Position numbers and translations under genes: made by a program. Shown one piece after another: positions 19,879 to 28,157 of a DNA stretch of 64,000 bases. Origin of the DNA: Aquimarina brevivitae (GTDB lineage Bacteria; Bacteroidota; Bacteroidia; Flavobacteriales; Flavobacteriaceae). The notes beneath the pieces are model-generated. The model was not told the DNA's origin and made no database searches. It was given only the letters and a program-made list of their open reading frames with translations. Every line of letters starts with the position of its first letter. Position 1 is the stretch's first letter. The stretch lies in contig NZ_SGXE01000001.1 of the NCBI RefSeq assembly GCF_004216895.1, forward strand, positions 1,346,208-1,410,207, read 5' to 3'.

Positions 19879-20550
19879 ATGTGTAGGATCTTTTTTGTTT
19901 CATTTTTAATGTGCGCTGTATCATCTATTTTTCTTTCTTGTCAAGATGAAGAAGAGGAGCAAATTTCAAGTATACCTGAAGAAACTAATGCAATTAAAGA
20001 AAATTCAGAACTTTCTAAACTAATGCAAAAGGTAACACTACACGATGGTTCTTTTGACGACATAGTAGATGAATCTAATTGTTTTAGTATTAATATACCT
20101 TACACTATATTTCGAAATGGAGAGTCCGTTGCTATAAACTCGGTAGCAGATTATAATTCTTTAACAGCAATAGACGATATTGCTATAGTCTTTCCTATTA
20201 CCATAAATTTAGCCAATCACAAACAGGTATTCGTAAATAATAGTCAGTCTTTAGAAGAACTCAAAGTACAATGTACAGAAGATGACTCGGATATAGAATG
20301 TATTGATTTTGAATATCCAATAACATTATTATTATTTAATCCAAATACCAATGATATCCTGTCTCGAGAGATAGATCACGATGCCGCTCTATTTCAATAT
20401 ATGACGGAGAAGGATCCAGAAATTTTGATGAGTATCAAATATCCCATTCAATTACGTGCCCATACTGGCCAAATTGTTGAAATTTCTCATAATACAGATT
20501 TAGAAGAACAAATTACCTTGTGGGCAAATTCCTGTGACGAGATGGATTGA
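19879..20550 (+). CDS. Hypothetical surface lipoprotein with acidic export signal
   Basis: A 223-residue protein I do not recognise with certainty. The first 21 residues form a lipoprotein signal (FLSC lipobox, Cys21), followed directly by QDEEEEQ, a run of acidic residues like the lipoprotein export signal that sends Bacteroidota lipoproteins to the cell surface. The body is acidic with alternating hydrophobic residues, suggesting beta structure, and four late cysteines. It is divergent from the ECF sigma gene and shares its 84-base intergenic region, so it might belong to that regulon. Confidence 0.7.
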   Translation: MCRIFFVSFLMCAVSSIFLSCQDEEEEQISSIPEETNAIKENSELSKLMQKVTLHDGSFDDIVDESNCFSINIPYTIFRNGESVAINSVADYNSLTAIDDIAIVFPITINLANHKQVFVNNSQSLEELKVQCTEDDSDIECIDFEYPITLLLFNPNTNDILSREIDHDAALFQYMTEKDPEILMSIKYPIQLRAHTGQIVEISHNTDLEEQITLWANSCDEMD

Positions 20551-20576
20551 GATTTACGACCAATTGATATGTAATG

Positions 20577-20604
20577 TAAAGACCGTTAACACGGTCTTTT
20601 TTTT
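20577..20604 (+). terminator. Rho-independent terminator after the lipoprotein gene
   Basis: AAAGACCGT pairs with ACGGTCTTT around TAAC and runs into T residues. Confidence 0.9.
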
Positions 20605-20612
20605 GTTTAATA

Positions 20613-20644
20613 TTTTAACTTTTTATTTAAACAAAAAGTTAAAA
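20613..20644 (+). repeat. Perfect 12-base inverted repeat upstream of the fasciclin gene
   Basis: TTTTAACTTTTT (20613-20624) and its exact complement AAAAAGTTAAAA (20633-20644) are separated by 8 bases, themselves close to palindromic (ATTTAAAC). It lies just past a terminator and 80 bases before the next start codon, so it might be an operator or a hairpin. Confidence 0.5.
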
Positions 20645-20725
20645 TGGTACTAAAATCATTACATAGGGTTCGAGATTTTCGTCTTGTGTTGTTCTATAGC
20701 AAAACAAACACAAAATATTTTAAAA

Positions 20726-22564
20726 ATGAAAAATCTAATTAAATTTACTTTTATCGCACTATTTGTAGTAGTGGGAGCTTCTTGTAGTAACGACGATGAT
20801 GGTGAAGGACCCTTGCCAGAACCTGATTTCAACACCATCGCTGATATTGTTGCTGGTGATGATGATTACAGTTCTTTATTAGCTGCCTTAGAAAAAACCG
20901 GATTGGATGAGACCTTAGCGGCTAGTGGTACTTTTACCGTATTTGCACCAGATAATGCTGCTTTTGCAACTTTTTTGAACGGTGCATCCTTAGATGATGT
21001 GAGTAATGACGATTTAACTCAAATATTACTAAATCATGTATTAGGTACTACAGTTACTTCTTCGCAATTAGCTACTGGTTATGTGTCCAATCTAGCAGAA
21101 AATGCAGATGGAGATAACTTAAGTATGTACATTAATATCGAAAGTGGTGTTGAAATCAATGGAGTATCTTCTGTTACTCAAGCTGATGTAGTGGCTTCTA
21201 ATGGTGTAATTCATTTTGTAGATGAAGTGATTCCTGTACCGACAGTAACTACTTTTGCCACCGCAGACGCTACTTTTTCTACTTTGGTAACTGCTTTGAC
21301 TACGCTTACACCAGACACTGATTATGCAGCTACATTAAGTGGTACTGCAGGTTCTCCTTTTACAGTTTTTGCACCAACAAATGCTGCTTTTGATGATTTA
21401 CTAGCCAGATTTGGATTAAACGATTTCTCCTCGCTTACTGCAGCACAATTAGAAATTGTACTAAATTACCACGTATTGGCAGGGGCAAATGTAAGATCAG
21501 GGGATTTACCTGGTATTCCTAATGGAATTACACCAGCTACCTTACAAGGTGAAACACTGTTACTTAATTTAGATGGAGGTGCGTTTCTTAGAGATAAGAC
21601 TGGTGTTGATGCAGAAATCACTGTAGTAGATGTACAAGCCGCTAATGGTGTTATCCACGTTATTGATAAGGTACTATTGCCAAATGCTGCACTTGATGCG
21701 TTAGGAAGAAGTATTACTGCATTTGCTTACAATGGTGGAGAAAGTAGTGATTTCTCTTCTTTATACGCAGCATTACGCCAAACAGGTTTAAATGATGTTT
21801 TAGATGACGCAACTTTAAGAACAGTTTTTGCGCCTACTAATGCTTCTTTTACGGCGTTTTTAGATGGGGTTGATTTGGCCGATGTTTCTAACGAAGTACT
21901 TACTCAAGTGTTATTAAACCATGTAGTAAGTGGTAGCTTATTATCTACAGATTTATCTACTTCTTATGCTAATACATTAGCCACTTATGCAGATACAGAT
22001 AATAATTTGAGTTTATATATAAATACCGCGAGTGGTGTGGTGCTTAATGGTGGTTCAGCTAACGGCGGAGCAACAGTGACTGAAGCAAATAATGAAGTAC
22101 GAAATGGTGTGATCCACGTTGTTGATGCAGTTATAGGGTTACCTACTGTAGTAACGTTTGCTGTAGCGGATCCGAACTTTTCAACCTTAGAGTCTGCTTT
22201 AACAACACTTACACCTTCAACTGATTTTGTGTCAGTATTAAGTGCCGAAAATGGTACTGGATCAGCTCCATTCACCGTGTTTGCACCTATAAATGATGCA
22301 TTTGATGCGATTACAATACCCGCTGACGAGAATGATTTAGCGGCCGTATTAAATTATCATGTGGTTGCTGGTGCTAACGTTACTTCAGCTGACTTAGTTG
22401 ATGGAGTTGTAACTACCTTAAATGGTGATGTAACCATTGATGCTACTGCGCAAACTGTCTTAGGAGCTTCTAACACAACAGCAAGTAATATTATTGCGGC
22501 TGATGTACAAGCATCCAATGGAGTAATACACGCTATTGACCGTGTTTTATTACCAGCACAATAA
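20726..22564 (+). CDS. Lipoprotein with four fasciclin (FAS1) domains
   Basis: A 612-residue adhesion-type protein. Lipoprotein signal MKNLIKFTFIALFVVVGASC (Cys20) followed by SNDDDGE, an acidic surface-export-like signal. Four FAS1 domains follow at about 35-170, 172-317, 330-470 and 472-612; each has the H1 box (FTVFAPDNAAF, FTVFAPTNAAF, RTVFAPTNASF, FTVFAPINDAF) and the H2 box (GVIHFVDEV, GVIHVIDKV, GVIHVVDAV, GVIHAIDRV). Domains 1 and 3, and 2 and 4, are most alike. FAS1 domains usually mediate cell-cell or cell-matrix adhesion. The longer frame from 20684 is rejected because it would precede the signal peptide. Confidence 0.92.
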   Translation: MKNLIKFTFIALFVVVGASCSNDDDGEGPLPEPDFNTIADIVAGDDDYSSLLAALEKTGLDETLAASGTFTVFAPDNAAFATFLNGASLDDVSNDDLTQILLNHVLGTTVTSSQLATGYVSNLAENADGDNLSMYINIESGVEINGVSSVTQADVVASNGVIHFVDEVIPVPTVTTFATADATFSTLVTALTTLTPDTDYAATLSGTAGSPFTVFAPTNAAFDDLLARFGLNDFSSLTAAQLEIVLNYHVLAGANVRSGDLPGIPNGITPATLQGETLLLNLDGGAFLRDKTGVDAEITVVDVQAANGVIHVIDKVLLPNAALDALGRSITAFAYNGGESSDFSSLYAALRQTGLNDVLDDATLRTVFAPTNASFTAFLDGVDLADVSNEVLTQVLLNHVVSGSLLSTDLSTSYANTLATYADTDNNLSLYINTASGVVLNGGSANGGATVTEANNEVRNGVIHVVDAVIGLPTVVTFAVADPNFSTLESALTTLTPSTDFVSVLSAENGTGSAPFTVFAPINDAFDAITIPADENDLAAVLNYHVVAGANVTSADLVDGVVTTLNGDVTIDATAQTVLGASNTTASNIIAADVQASNGVIHAIDRVLLPAQ

Positions 22565-22614
22565 ATCAATGAATGTGTTGATTTGAGTTAGTTCCCCTTT
22601 TTATTCCGACCCTA

Positions 22615-22661
22615 AGAGCTAAAGAAGAAGTTAGTGCTAACTTTTCTTTAGCTCTTTTTTT
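22615..22661 (+). terminator. Long rho-independent terminator after the FAS1 gene
   Basis: AGAGCTAAAG plus AAGTTAG pair with CTAACTT plus CTTTAGCTCT in an almost uninterrupted stem of nearly 20 base pairs with a tiny loop, followed by T residues. Confidence 0.9.
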
Positions 22662-22724
22662 GTTTTATTAATATGATGTTGTAATTCTAATTGAGCTAAT
22701 TTTTATTTATACGCTTCAAATATG

Positions 22725-22732
22725 TAAATTTG
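22725..22732 (+). promoter_or_regulatory. ffh -7 promoter box
   Basis: TAAATTTG, exact TAnnTTTG, followed by CATCC, 50 bases before the ffh start. No TTG at the usual -33 distance. Confidence 0.5.
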
Positions 22733-22781
22733 CATCCAATTCCGTTAGTTAGCGGCACAAAACAAGTATAATAGAAGTAAT

Positions 22782-24110
22782 ATGTTTGATAATTTAAGTG
22801 ATAAGTTAGATAAAGCCTTACACGTTCTTAAGGGTCATGGTCAGATAAATGAGGTAAATGTTGCAGAAACCATCAAGGAAATCCGAAGAGCACTGGTTGA
22901 TGCCGATGTAAACTATAAAATAGCCAAAGATTTTACCAATACGGTGAGGGAAAAAGCTATGGGACAAAATGTTTTGTCTAGCTTAAAACCTGGCCAATTA
23001 ATGGTGAAGTTAGTAAAGGATGAGCTTACTGAATTAATGGGTGGAGAGGCTGAAGGTATTAATCTTTCAGGGAATCCATCGGTGATTTTAATGTCCGGTT
23101 TACAAGGATCGGGTAAAACGACCTTTTCAGGTAAACTAGCAAATTACTTAAAGAATAAGAAAACAAAGAAACCGCTTTTAGTCGCCTGTGACGTGTATAG
23201 GCCTGCTGCTATTGATCAGCTTCACGTAGTTGGGGATCAGTTAGACATTGAGGTGTACAGCGATAAAGGAAACTCAGATCCTGTAGCCATCGCAAAGGCA
23301 GGTATAAAGCACGCTAAAGAAAATGGCTTCAATGTAGTCATTATAGATACCGCCGGTCGTTTAGCTGTTGATGAAGTAATGATGACCGAGATCTCTAATA
23401 TTCATAAAGCGATAGAACCTCAAGAAACTTTATTTGTTGTGGACTCTATGACAGGTCAGGATGCAGTGAATACGGCCAAGGCGTTCAATGATATTCTTGA
23501 TTTTGACGGTGTTATTCTAACCAAATTAGACGGGGATACTAGAGGAGGAGCAGCGATTTCTATTAAATCTGTGGTTAATAAACCTATTAAGTTTATAGGT
23601 ACCGGAGAAAAAATGGAAGCAATCGATGTGTTTTATCCATCTCGTATGGCAGATCGAATCCTTGGAATGGGGGATGTGGTTTCATTAGTAGAGCGAGCAC
23701 AAGAACAATTCGATGAAGAAGAAGCAAGAAAGCTTCAAAAGAAAATTGCTAAAAATCAATTTGGTTTTGATGACTTTTTGAAACAGATCCAGCAAGTAAA
23801 GAAAATGGGTAACATGAAAGACTTGATGGGAATGATTCCTGGTGCTGGAAAAATGATGAAGGATATTGACGTCGATGACGATGCATTTAAGCATATTGAA
23901 GCAATTATACATTCGATGACACCTGAAGAGCGAGAAAAACCGCAAATTATTAATTCAAGTAGAAAAAAACGAATAGGTAAGGGTTCAGGTACTTCTGTAC
24001 AGCAGGTTAATCAATTGCTTAAGCAATTTGATCAGATGAGTAAAATGATGAAGATGATGCAAGGTGGTGGCGGTAAAAAATTAATGCAAATGATGGGCAA
24101 AATGAGATAA
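22782..24110 (+). CDS. ffh: Signal recognition particle protein Ffh (SRP54)
   Basis: Ffh binds signal sequences and 4.5S RNA and targets ribosomes to FtsY and SecY. The 442-residue GTPase has an N domain (1-85), a G domain with GLQGSGKTT (from residue 106), DVYRPAAIDQL, DTAGRL and TKLDGDTRGGAA, and a methionine-rich M domain ending QMSKMMKMMQGGGGKKLMQM. Its own -7 box lies upstream; folD follows by 53 bases, probably in the same transcript. Confidence 0.97.
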   Translation: MFDNLSDKLDKALHVLKGHGQINEVNVAETIKEIRRALVDADVNYKIAKDFTNTVREKAMGQNVLSSLKPGQLMVKLVKDELTELMGGEAEGINLSGNPSVILMSGLQGSGKTTFSGKLANYLKNKKTKKPLLVACDVYRPAAIDQLHVVGDQLDIEVYSDKGNSDPVAIAKAGIKHAKENGFNVVIIDTAGRLAVDEVMMTEISNIHKAIEPQETLFVVDSMTGQDAVNTAKAFNDILDFDGVILTKLDGDTRGGAAISIKSVVNKPIKFIGTGEKMEAIDVFYPSRMADRILGMGDVVSLVERAQEQFDEEEARKLQKKIAKNQFGFDDFLKQIQQVKKMGNMKDLMGMIPGAGKMMKDIDVDDDAFKHIEAIIHSMTPEEREKPQIINSSRKKRIGKGSGTSVQQVNQLLKQFDQMSKMMKMMQGGGGKKLMQMMGKMR

Positions 24111-24163
24111 TGCTGCTCATTATTAAAATAGTTAGTGTAAATAAAAAGTAAGTAAAATACTTT

Positions 24164-25048
24164 ATGGAAATTCTAGACGGTAAGAAAGTTAGTAATGATA
24201 TTAAAGATGAAATAACAGTTGAAGTTAAAAAGATGAAGGATCGTGGCGAAAAGGTTCCTCATCTTGCAGCTATTATTGTTGGTAATGACGGAGCAAGTCT
24301 TACTTATGTAGGGAGCAAAGTAAAAGCGTGTGAGCGTGTAGGGTTTGAGTCTACTTTGGTCAAAATGCCGAGCACTACGAGTGAAATTGAATTATTAGCC
24401 AAAATAAAAGAGCTCAATAATAACACTGATATTGATGGTTTTATAGTTCAGTTACCTTTGCCGCCACAAATTGACACACAAAAAGTATTGATGGCAGTAG
24501 ATCCCGATAAGGATGTAGATGGATTTCATCCGATGAACTTTGGTAAAATGGCCTTAGATATGTCTACCTTTATCCCTGCCACTCCTTTTGGGATATTAGA
24601 ATTGTTAGAACGGTATAACGTTGACACCAAAGGGAAGCACACAGTGGTAATTGGTAGAAGTCATATTGTAGGAAGACCAATGAGTATTTTAATGGGTAGA
24701 AAAGGGTGGCCAGGGAACTCTACAGTTACTTTAACGCATAGTCATACTAAAAATATTACTCAAATTACCTCACAGGCAGACATTATTATTTCAGCATTAG
24801 GTGTTCCTAATTTCTTAAAAGCTGAGATGGTTAAGGATGATGCAGTTGTAATCGATGTAGGGATTACCAGAGTAACCGATGAAAGTAGAGAGCGCGGGTA
24901 TAGAATTGTTGGAGATGTTGATTTTGAAAAGGTAAGTAAAAAAGCATCCTATATTACTCCTGTTCCTGGAGGTGTAGGTCCTATGACGATTGCAATGTTA
25001 TTGAAAAATACCTTGCTAGCTAGAGAACGTCATAGATCTAATGATTAA
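24164..25048 (+). CDS. folD: Bifunctional methylenetetrahydrofolate dehydrogenase/cyclohydrolase
   Basis: FolD interconverts 5,10-methylene-THF, methenyl-THF and 10-formyl-THF using NADP. The 294-residue product shows the catalytic YVGSKVKACERVG region, the conserved GFIVQLPLPPQI, PDKDVDGFHPMNFG, the cofactor loop VIGRSHIVGRPMSILM and C-terminal TPVPGGVGPMTIAMLL. It follows ffh and is ended by a terminator. Confidence 0.97.
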   Translation: MEILDGKKVSNDIKDEITVEVKKMKDRGEKVPHLAAIIVGNDGASLTYVGSKVKACERVGFESTLVKMPSTTSEIELLAKIKELNNNTDIDGFIVQLPLPPQIDTQKVLMAVDPDKDVDGFHPMNFGKMALDMSTFIPATPFGILELLERYNVDTKGKHTVVIGRSHIVGRPMSILMGRKGWPGNSTVTLTHSHTKNITQITSQADIIISALGVPNFLKAEMVKDDAVVIDVGITRVTDESRERGYRIVGDVDFEKVSKKASYITPVPGGVGPMTIAMLLKNTLLARERHRSND

Positions 25049-25133
25049 ATGGAATCAGAGAATAAGATTTTAGATAATTATTGTGGCTAAACAGACCAGT
25101 AATCAATAATTAGAAATAAAAATTAAACAGAGA

Positions 25134-25165
25134 GCTAGATATGTACAATCATATCTGGCTTTTTT
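25134..25165 (+). terminator. Rho-independent terminator after folD
   Basis: GCTAGATATG pairs with CATATCTGGC (one G.U) around TACAAT, followed by six T. Confidence 0.88.
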
Positions 25166-25526
25166 ATTTTAAATTAATTTTTAAGACAGCTCAAAGTTTA
25201 CTACTCTAAGTACATAAAAGATGAGGGCAAGTACAAAATACTCATCGTAAAGACTTCATTGCCTGGTCTTAATTCAATCGAAATAAACGAAAATTAATCG
25301 GCAAAGTATTCAGTGAACTTCTGTTAGGTGAAGGTGTAAATGGTATCATACAGTTTAATAATCAGAAATAGACAGTAAAGTAAGGATCCTCTATATGAGT
25401 AAGGAAAAGGATAAATTTGAATAGTTAAGCAGTCTTCTAATAGTTAAAGCTGGTATGTGCTAATTATTTCTTTTACACGTTCTATTTTTAAAATGCTTTG
25501 AAATGCTTGTTAGTGAAAAGGTGTAT
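25166..25526. other. Gene-free stretch between folD and the SH3 gene
   Basis: All frames here are broken by stops and no RNA gene is recognisable. One plus-strand stretch (about 25270-25369) reads as roughly 33 codons between stops without a start codon (NRNKRKLIGKVFSELLLGEG...), which could be chance or the remains of a gene. Confidence 0.3.
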
Positions 25527-25558
25527 AAAAAAAGAATGCCTGAGGCGAACCTCAGGCA
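25527..25558 (-). terminator. Rho-independent terminator of the SH3/coiled-coil gene
   Basis: Read on the minus strand, TGCCTGAGG and CCTCAGGCA pair around a TTCG tetraloop and are followed by a T-rich run (A run at 25526-25533 on the plus strand). It is a 9-base-pair GC-rich stem, one of the strongest in the window. Confidence 0.9.
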
Positions 25559-25632
25559 TAATCTCTTTACATTTATTAATTTTGGTGATTAAAATATTAT
25601 AAGAGTGTAGGTGTAACTCTTACAATAAGTGT

Positions 25633-26772
25633 TTAAAATTCATTAAACTTATCAGGACTAATATTGTCTTGATCTTCGTTATTATCATATCCTAATGTAC
25701 CGTTGTCCATTAAGTCTAATGATAATGTGTACGATGGAATATTAATTCCTTTGTCTGTTTTAATCGCGTTGAAGTTTAAGATATCCTGTCCTTTTTCATA
25801 CAAAGCATTTTTTGTAAAAGTACCGATAACTTTTCCTCCTTCATTAGTTTCTCTCCAGTCCTTACCGTAAGCGATTACACAGTAGTATTCACCTTCTGGT
25901 ATGTTTCTGATAAACTGAGTAGAGTTACTCTTGATATAGTTAACACGAATTGTTTTGTCGTCAGCTGGAGTTTTACCCATCTTAACTAGTTTTACAACAA
26001 CCTCAGTGTTTTTACCAACATTGATTTTAAGGTAATTATCTAATTTGTAGTCAAACTCTCCTTTGAATTTACCAAAAGATTTAGGTGTCTCTCCTGACTT
26101 GTAATCTTTTTTCTCCCAACTAGCAAACTTACTTTCTCTAGTTACTGTAGTTGGTGCAGCTGTAGTCGTTTCAGCGGGTGTATTAGCACCATAGGATGCA
26201 GTAGTTGACTCAATTGGTGAAGATGCAACATCTCCATTTTGAGCAGCTCTTCTACGTGCCTCTTCTAATGCTCTACGTGTTTCTTCTGCCTCACGCTGTG
26301 CTTTTAAAGCAGCAGCACTTGTGTTCTTTTTTGCAGCTTCTGCAGCAGCAATAGCTCTTGCTTGTTCTGCTTCAGCTTCTCTTTTTCTTCTCTCTGCCTC
26401 GGCGATAGCTCTTTTAGCAGCTTCTTCTGCCTTTCGGATAGCTTCTTCTGCAGCAGCTTTAGCAGCAGCTTTTTTCGCTTCTGCCTCTCTTGCAGCTCTT
26501 TCTGCTTCAGCAATTCTACTGTCCGCAGTCAATAGGTTTGTAAGTACAAAACCGTTAGTTTGCTTGTACTGGATAGTACTCCAGTCTCCATAACCTGAGT
26601 TAATTACGTATACCTGTGTTCCCTGAGGAATCTCAGCTACAACGTTATACTCTAAACCTGGACCGGTTCTTAATTCTAGTTTTTTTCCGGCCATTGCATA
26701 CTGCTCACTAAATTGAGCGTATCCAACTGAAGTTGCTATCACCAATAGCATAAATGTAAAAATAGATCTCAT
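25633..26772 (-). CDS. Exported SH3b-domain protein with Ala/Glu-rich coiled coil
   Basis: A 379-residue exported protein. Signal peptide to about residue 19 (ending VGYAQ), bacterial SH3 domain at about 25-80 (LELRTGPGLEYNVVAEIPQG, GDWSTIQYKQTNGFVL), then about 100 residues of continuous Ala/Glu/Lys/Arg heptads (85-180) that should form a long coiled coil, a Thr/Ser/Pro linker and a C-terminal beta-type domain (215-379; KINVGKNTEVVVKLVKMG, IPEGEYYCVIAYGKDWRE). SH3b domains bind peptidoglycan or peptides, so an envelope role is likely. The gene has a long leader, about 275 bases to its proposed promoter. Confidence 0.75.
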   Translation of the reverse strand: MRSIFTFMLLVIATSVGYAQFSEQYAMAGKKLELRTGPGLEYNVVAEIPQGTQVYVINSGYGDWSTIQYKQTNGFVLTNLLTADSRIAEAERAAREAEAKKAAAKAAAEEAIRKAEEAAKRAIAEAERRKREAEAEQARAIAAAEAAKKNTSAAALKAQREAEETRRALEEARRRAAQNGDVASSPIESTTASYGANTPAETTTAAPTTVTRESKFASWEKKDYKSGETPKSFGKFKGEFDYKLDNYLKINVGKNTEVVVKLVKMGKTPADDKTIRVNYIKSNSTQFIRNIPEGEYYCVIAYGKDWRETNEGGKVIGTFTKNALYEKGQDILNFNAIKTDKGINIPSYTLSLDLMDNGTLGYDNNEDQDNISPDKFNEF

Positions 26773-27312
26773 ATCTCTCTGTGTTTACTTATTAATAAAT
26801 TAATCTTAGTAGATCGGGTTTCAATAGGGCTTTTCCCTTTTCTATACACTTTTAAAATTTAAAAGTTAAAGCTCGTTCGTTATTATTTTTAATTCTCAAT
26901 ATAAAAATAGCTTAGCTAAATAACTAAATACATTTTTAATATCAAAGAACTTTATTTTAAAACTTTGTTTTACAGGCTTTTGTTTTGCTCTCTCTAAACT
27001 AAACATTTAAGTTTTAAGCCTAATGAGCTGATAAAAACCACTTAAACTGTTAACAAAAATAACATTTTAAACTGAATTCCACAACTCTTTTCCGTTTTAT
27101 TTGTGTAAATGTAGTAAAATTTATTTACAAAAATGTGTTTTTTAGCGATAAATTTATGTCTTACGTCTGATTTTGTATGCTCTCAACGTGTCCTTTGTCG
27201 GTTTTTTGATCTGTTAATGAAAATTAACAAAGTCTTAAAAACAGGGACTTAACAAGTTTTGCTGAATTAAAAAGGCGTATAAATGATGAGGTTTTTCCGT
27301 TCTTGCTAAAAA
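26773..27312. other. 540-base AT-rich intergenic region between msrA and the SH3 gene
   Basis: No open frame of note and no RNA gene recognised. It contains the proposed minus-strand promoter of the SH3 gene (27054-27084), a probable long leader for that gene, and several A/T homopolymer runs. No terminator is clear downstream of msrA. Confidence 0.5.
27054..27084 (-). promoter_or_regulatory. Bacteroidota-type promoter for the SH3 gene
   Basis: On the minus strand TTG (27084-27082) is followed 20 bases later by TATTTTTG (27061-27054), matching the -33/-7 arrangement. It implies a leader of about 275 bases. Confidence 0.4.
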
Positions 27313-27978
27313 TCAATGGTTTTTTTTCAATAATTCAGGGAATTTTTTTTGAAATTTTAGTAATCTCGGAATCGAAACGTTTCGTATGTATGGGTTATTA
27401 GGGTTTCTTTTTTCATAATCTTGGTGATAACCTTCTGCTTTCCAAAACTTTTCAAAAGGAACTATTTCTGCAGCTATGGGCGCATCTAATTTTTCTGCAA
27501 GAGCCTTTTTCTTTTTTTCAATGATTTGTTTTTGAGCTTCATTTTGATAAAAAATCAATGATCGGTATTGGGATCCTCGATCAGGTCCTTGACCATTAAC
27601 CTGAGTAGGATTTTGCGAACCGAAGTAAACATCTACTAAGCTAGCAAAACTTATTATATTAGGATCGTAATATACTTCAACGGCTTCTGCATGTCCTGTT
27701 CTGCCTGTATTGCTAGATTCATAGGTTGGATTTTCAGTATGGCCTCCAGCATATCCCGAAATCACTTCTTTTACCCCTTTTACGCTTTCGTAAATTGCTT
27801 CTACGCACCAAAAACAACCACTGGCAAAATAAGCGCGCTCCAAACCGTTAACAGGTGCTACTGCAACAGGCTCTTTCGAGCTTTGTGTTTTATTTGTATG
27901 GGTATTGGTTTGGCTATTGGAATTGCAGCTCAATAATAGTAAAGCTGCAGTTATTGTAAGTAAAGCTGTTTTTTTCAT
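27313..27978 (-). CDS. msrA: Peptide-methionine (S)-S-oxide reductase, lipoprotein form
   Basis: MsrA repairs oxidised methionine (S-sulfoxide). The 221-residue product begins with a lipoprotein signal (LLLLSC, Cys18) and a Ser/Thr/Asn-rich linker, so it works outside the cytoplasm, anchored in the envelope. The catalytic motif is SGCFWCVEAIYE (nucleophile Cys55, with Cys58), followed by GYAGGHTENPTYE, GHAEAVEVYYDP and QGPDRGSQYRS. No acidic export signal follows Cys18, suggesting periplasmic orientation. No MsrB is fused or adjacent. Confidence 0.93.
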   Translation of the reverse strand: MKKTALLTITAALLLLSCNSNSQTNTHTNKTQSSKEPVAVAPVNGLERAYFASGCFWCVEAIYESVKGVKEVISGYAGGHTENPTYESSNTGRTGHAEAVEVYYDPNIISFASLVDVYFGSQNPTQVNGQGPDRGSQYRSLIFYQNEAQKQIIEKKKKALAEKLDAPIAAEIVPFEKFWKAEGYHQDYEKRNPNNPYIRNVSIPRLLKFQKKFPELLKKNH

Positions 27979-27996
27979 AATACTTTTTTTTTGGGT

Positions 27997-28018
27997 ATAC
28001 CTTAATATATAGGTATAA
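27997..28018. repeat. 7-base inverted repeat in the msrA leader
   Basis: TATACCT (27997-28003) and AGGTATA (28012-28018) flank 8 bases between the proposed msrA -7 box (28050-28057) and its start codon at 27978. It may be an operator or a leader hairpin. Confidence 0.35.
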
Positions 28019-28049
28019 GACGAAGATCCGGTTTAATACTTTCAGTAAT

Positions 28050-28057
28050 CAAAATTA
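28050..28057 (-). promoter_or_regulatory. msrA -7 promoter box
   Basis: Minus-strand TAATTTTG matches TAnnTTTG about 72 bases upstream of the msrA ATG. No -33 TTG at the proper distance. Confidence 0.35.
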
Positions 28058-28092
28058 ATTGGATTAGTTTTTTTGTTTCTTAAATTAAGTAT

Positions 28093-28124
28093 AAAAAAAA
28101 GAGATTGCTCAGGACAATCTCTTT
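28093..28124 (-). terminator. Rho-independent terminator after rho
   Basis: On the minus strand AAAGAGATTG pairs with CAATCTCTTT around TCCTGAG and runs into a T tract. Confidence 0.9.
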
Positions 28125-28157
28125 CAATTCTATATAATAAAATGTTCTTATGACTTC

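Noticed and set aside
26304..26593. Open frames on both strands (26304-26513 minus, 26321-26593 plus) over the coiled-coil region
   Set aside because: They are shadows of the Ala/Glu/Lys-rich coiled coil of the SH3 protein; low-complexity codons keep other frames open.
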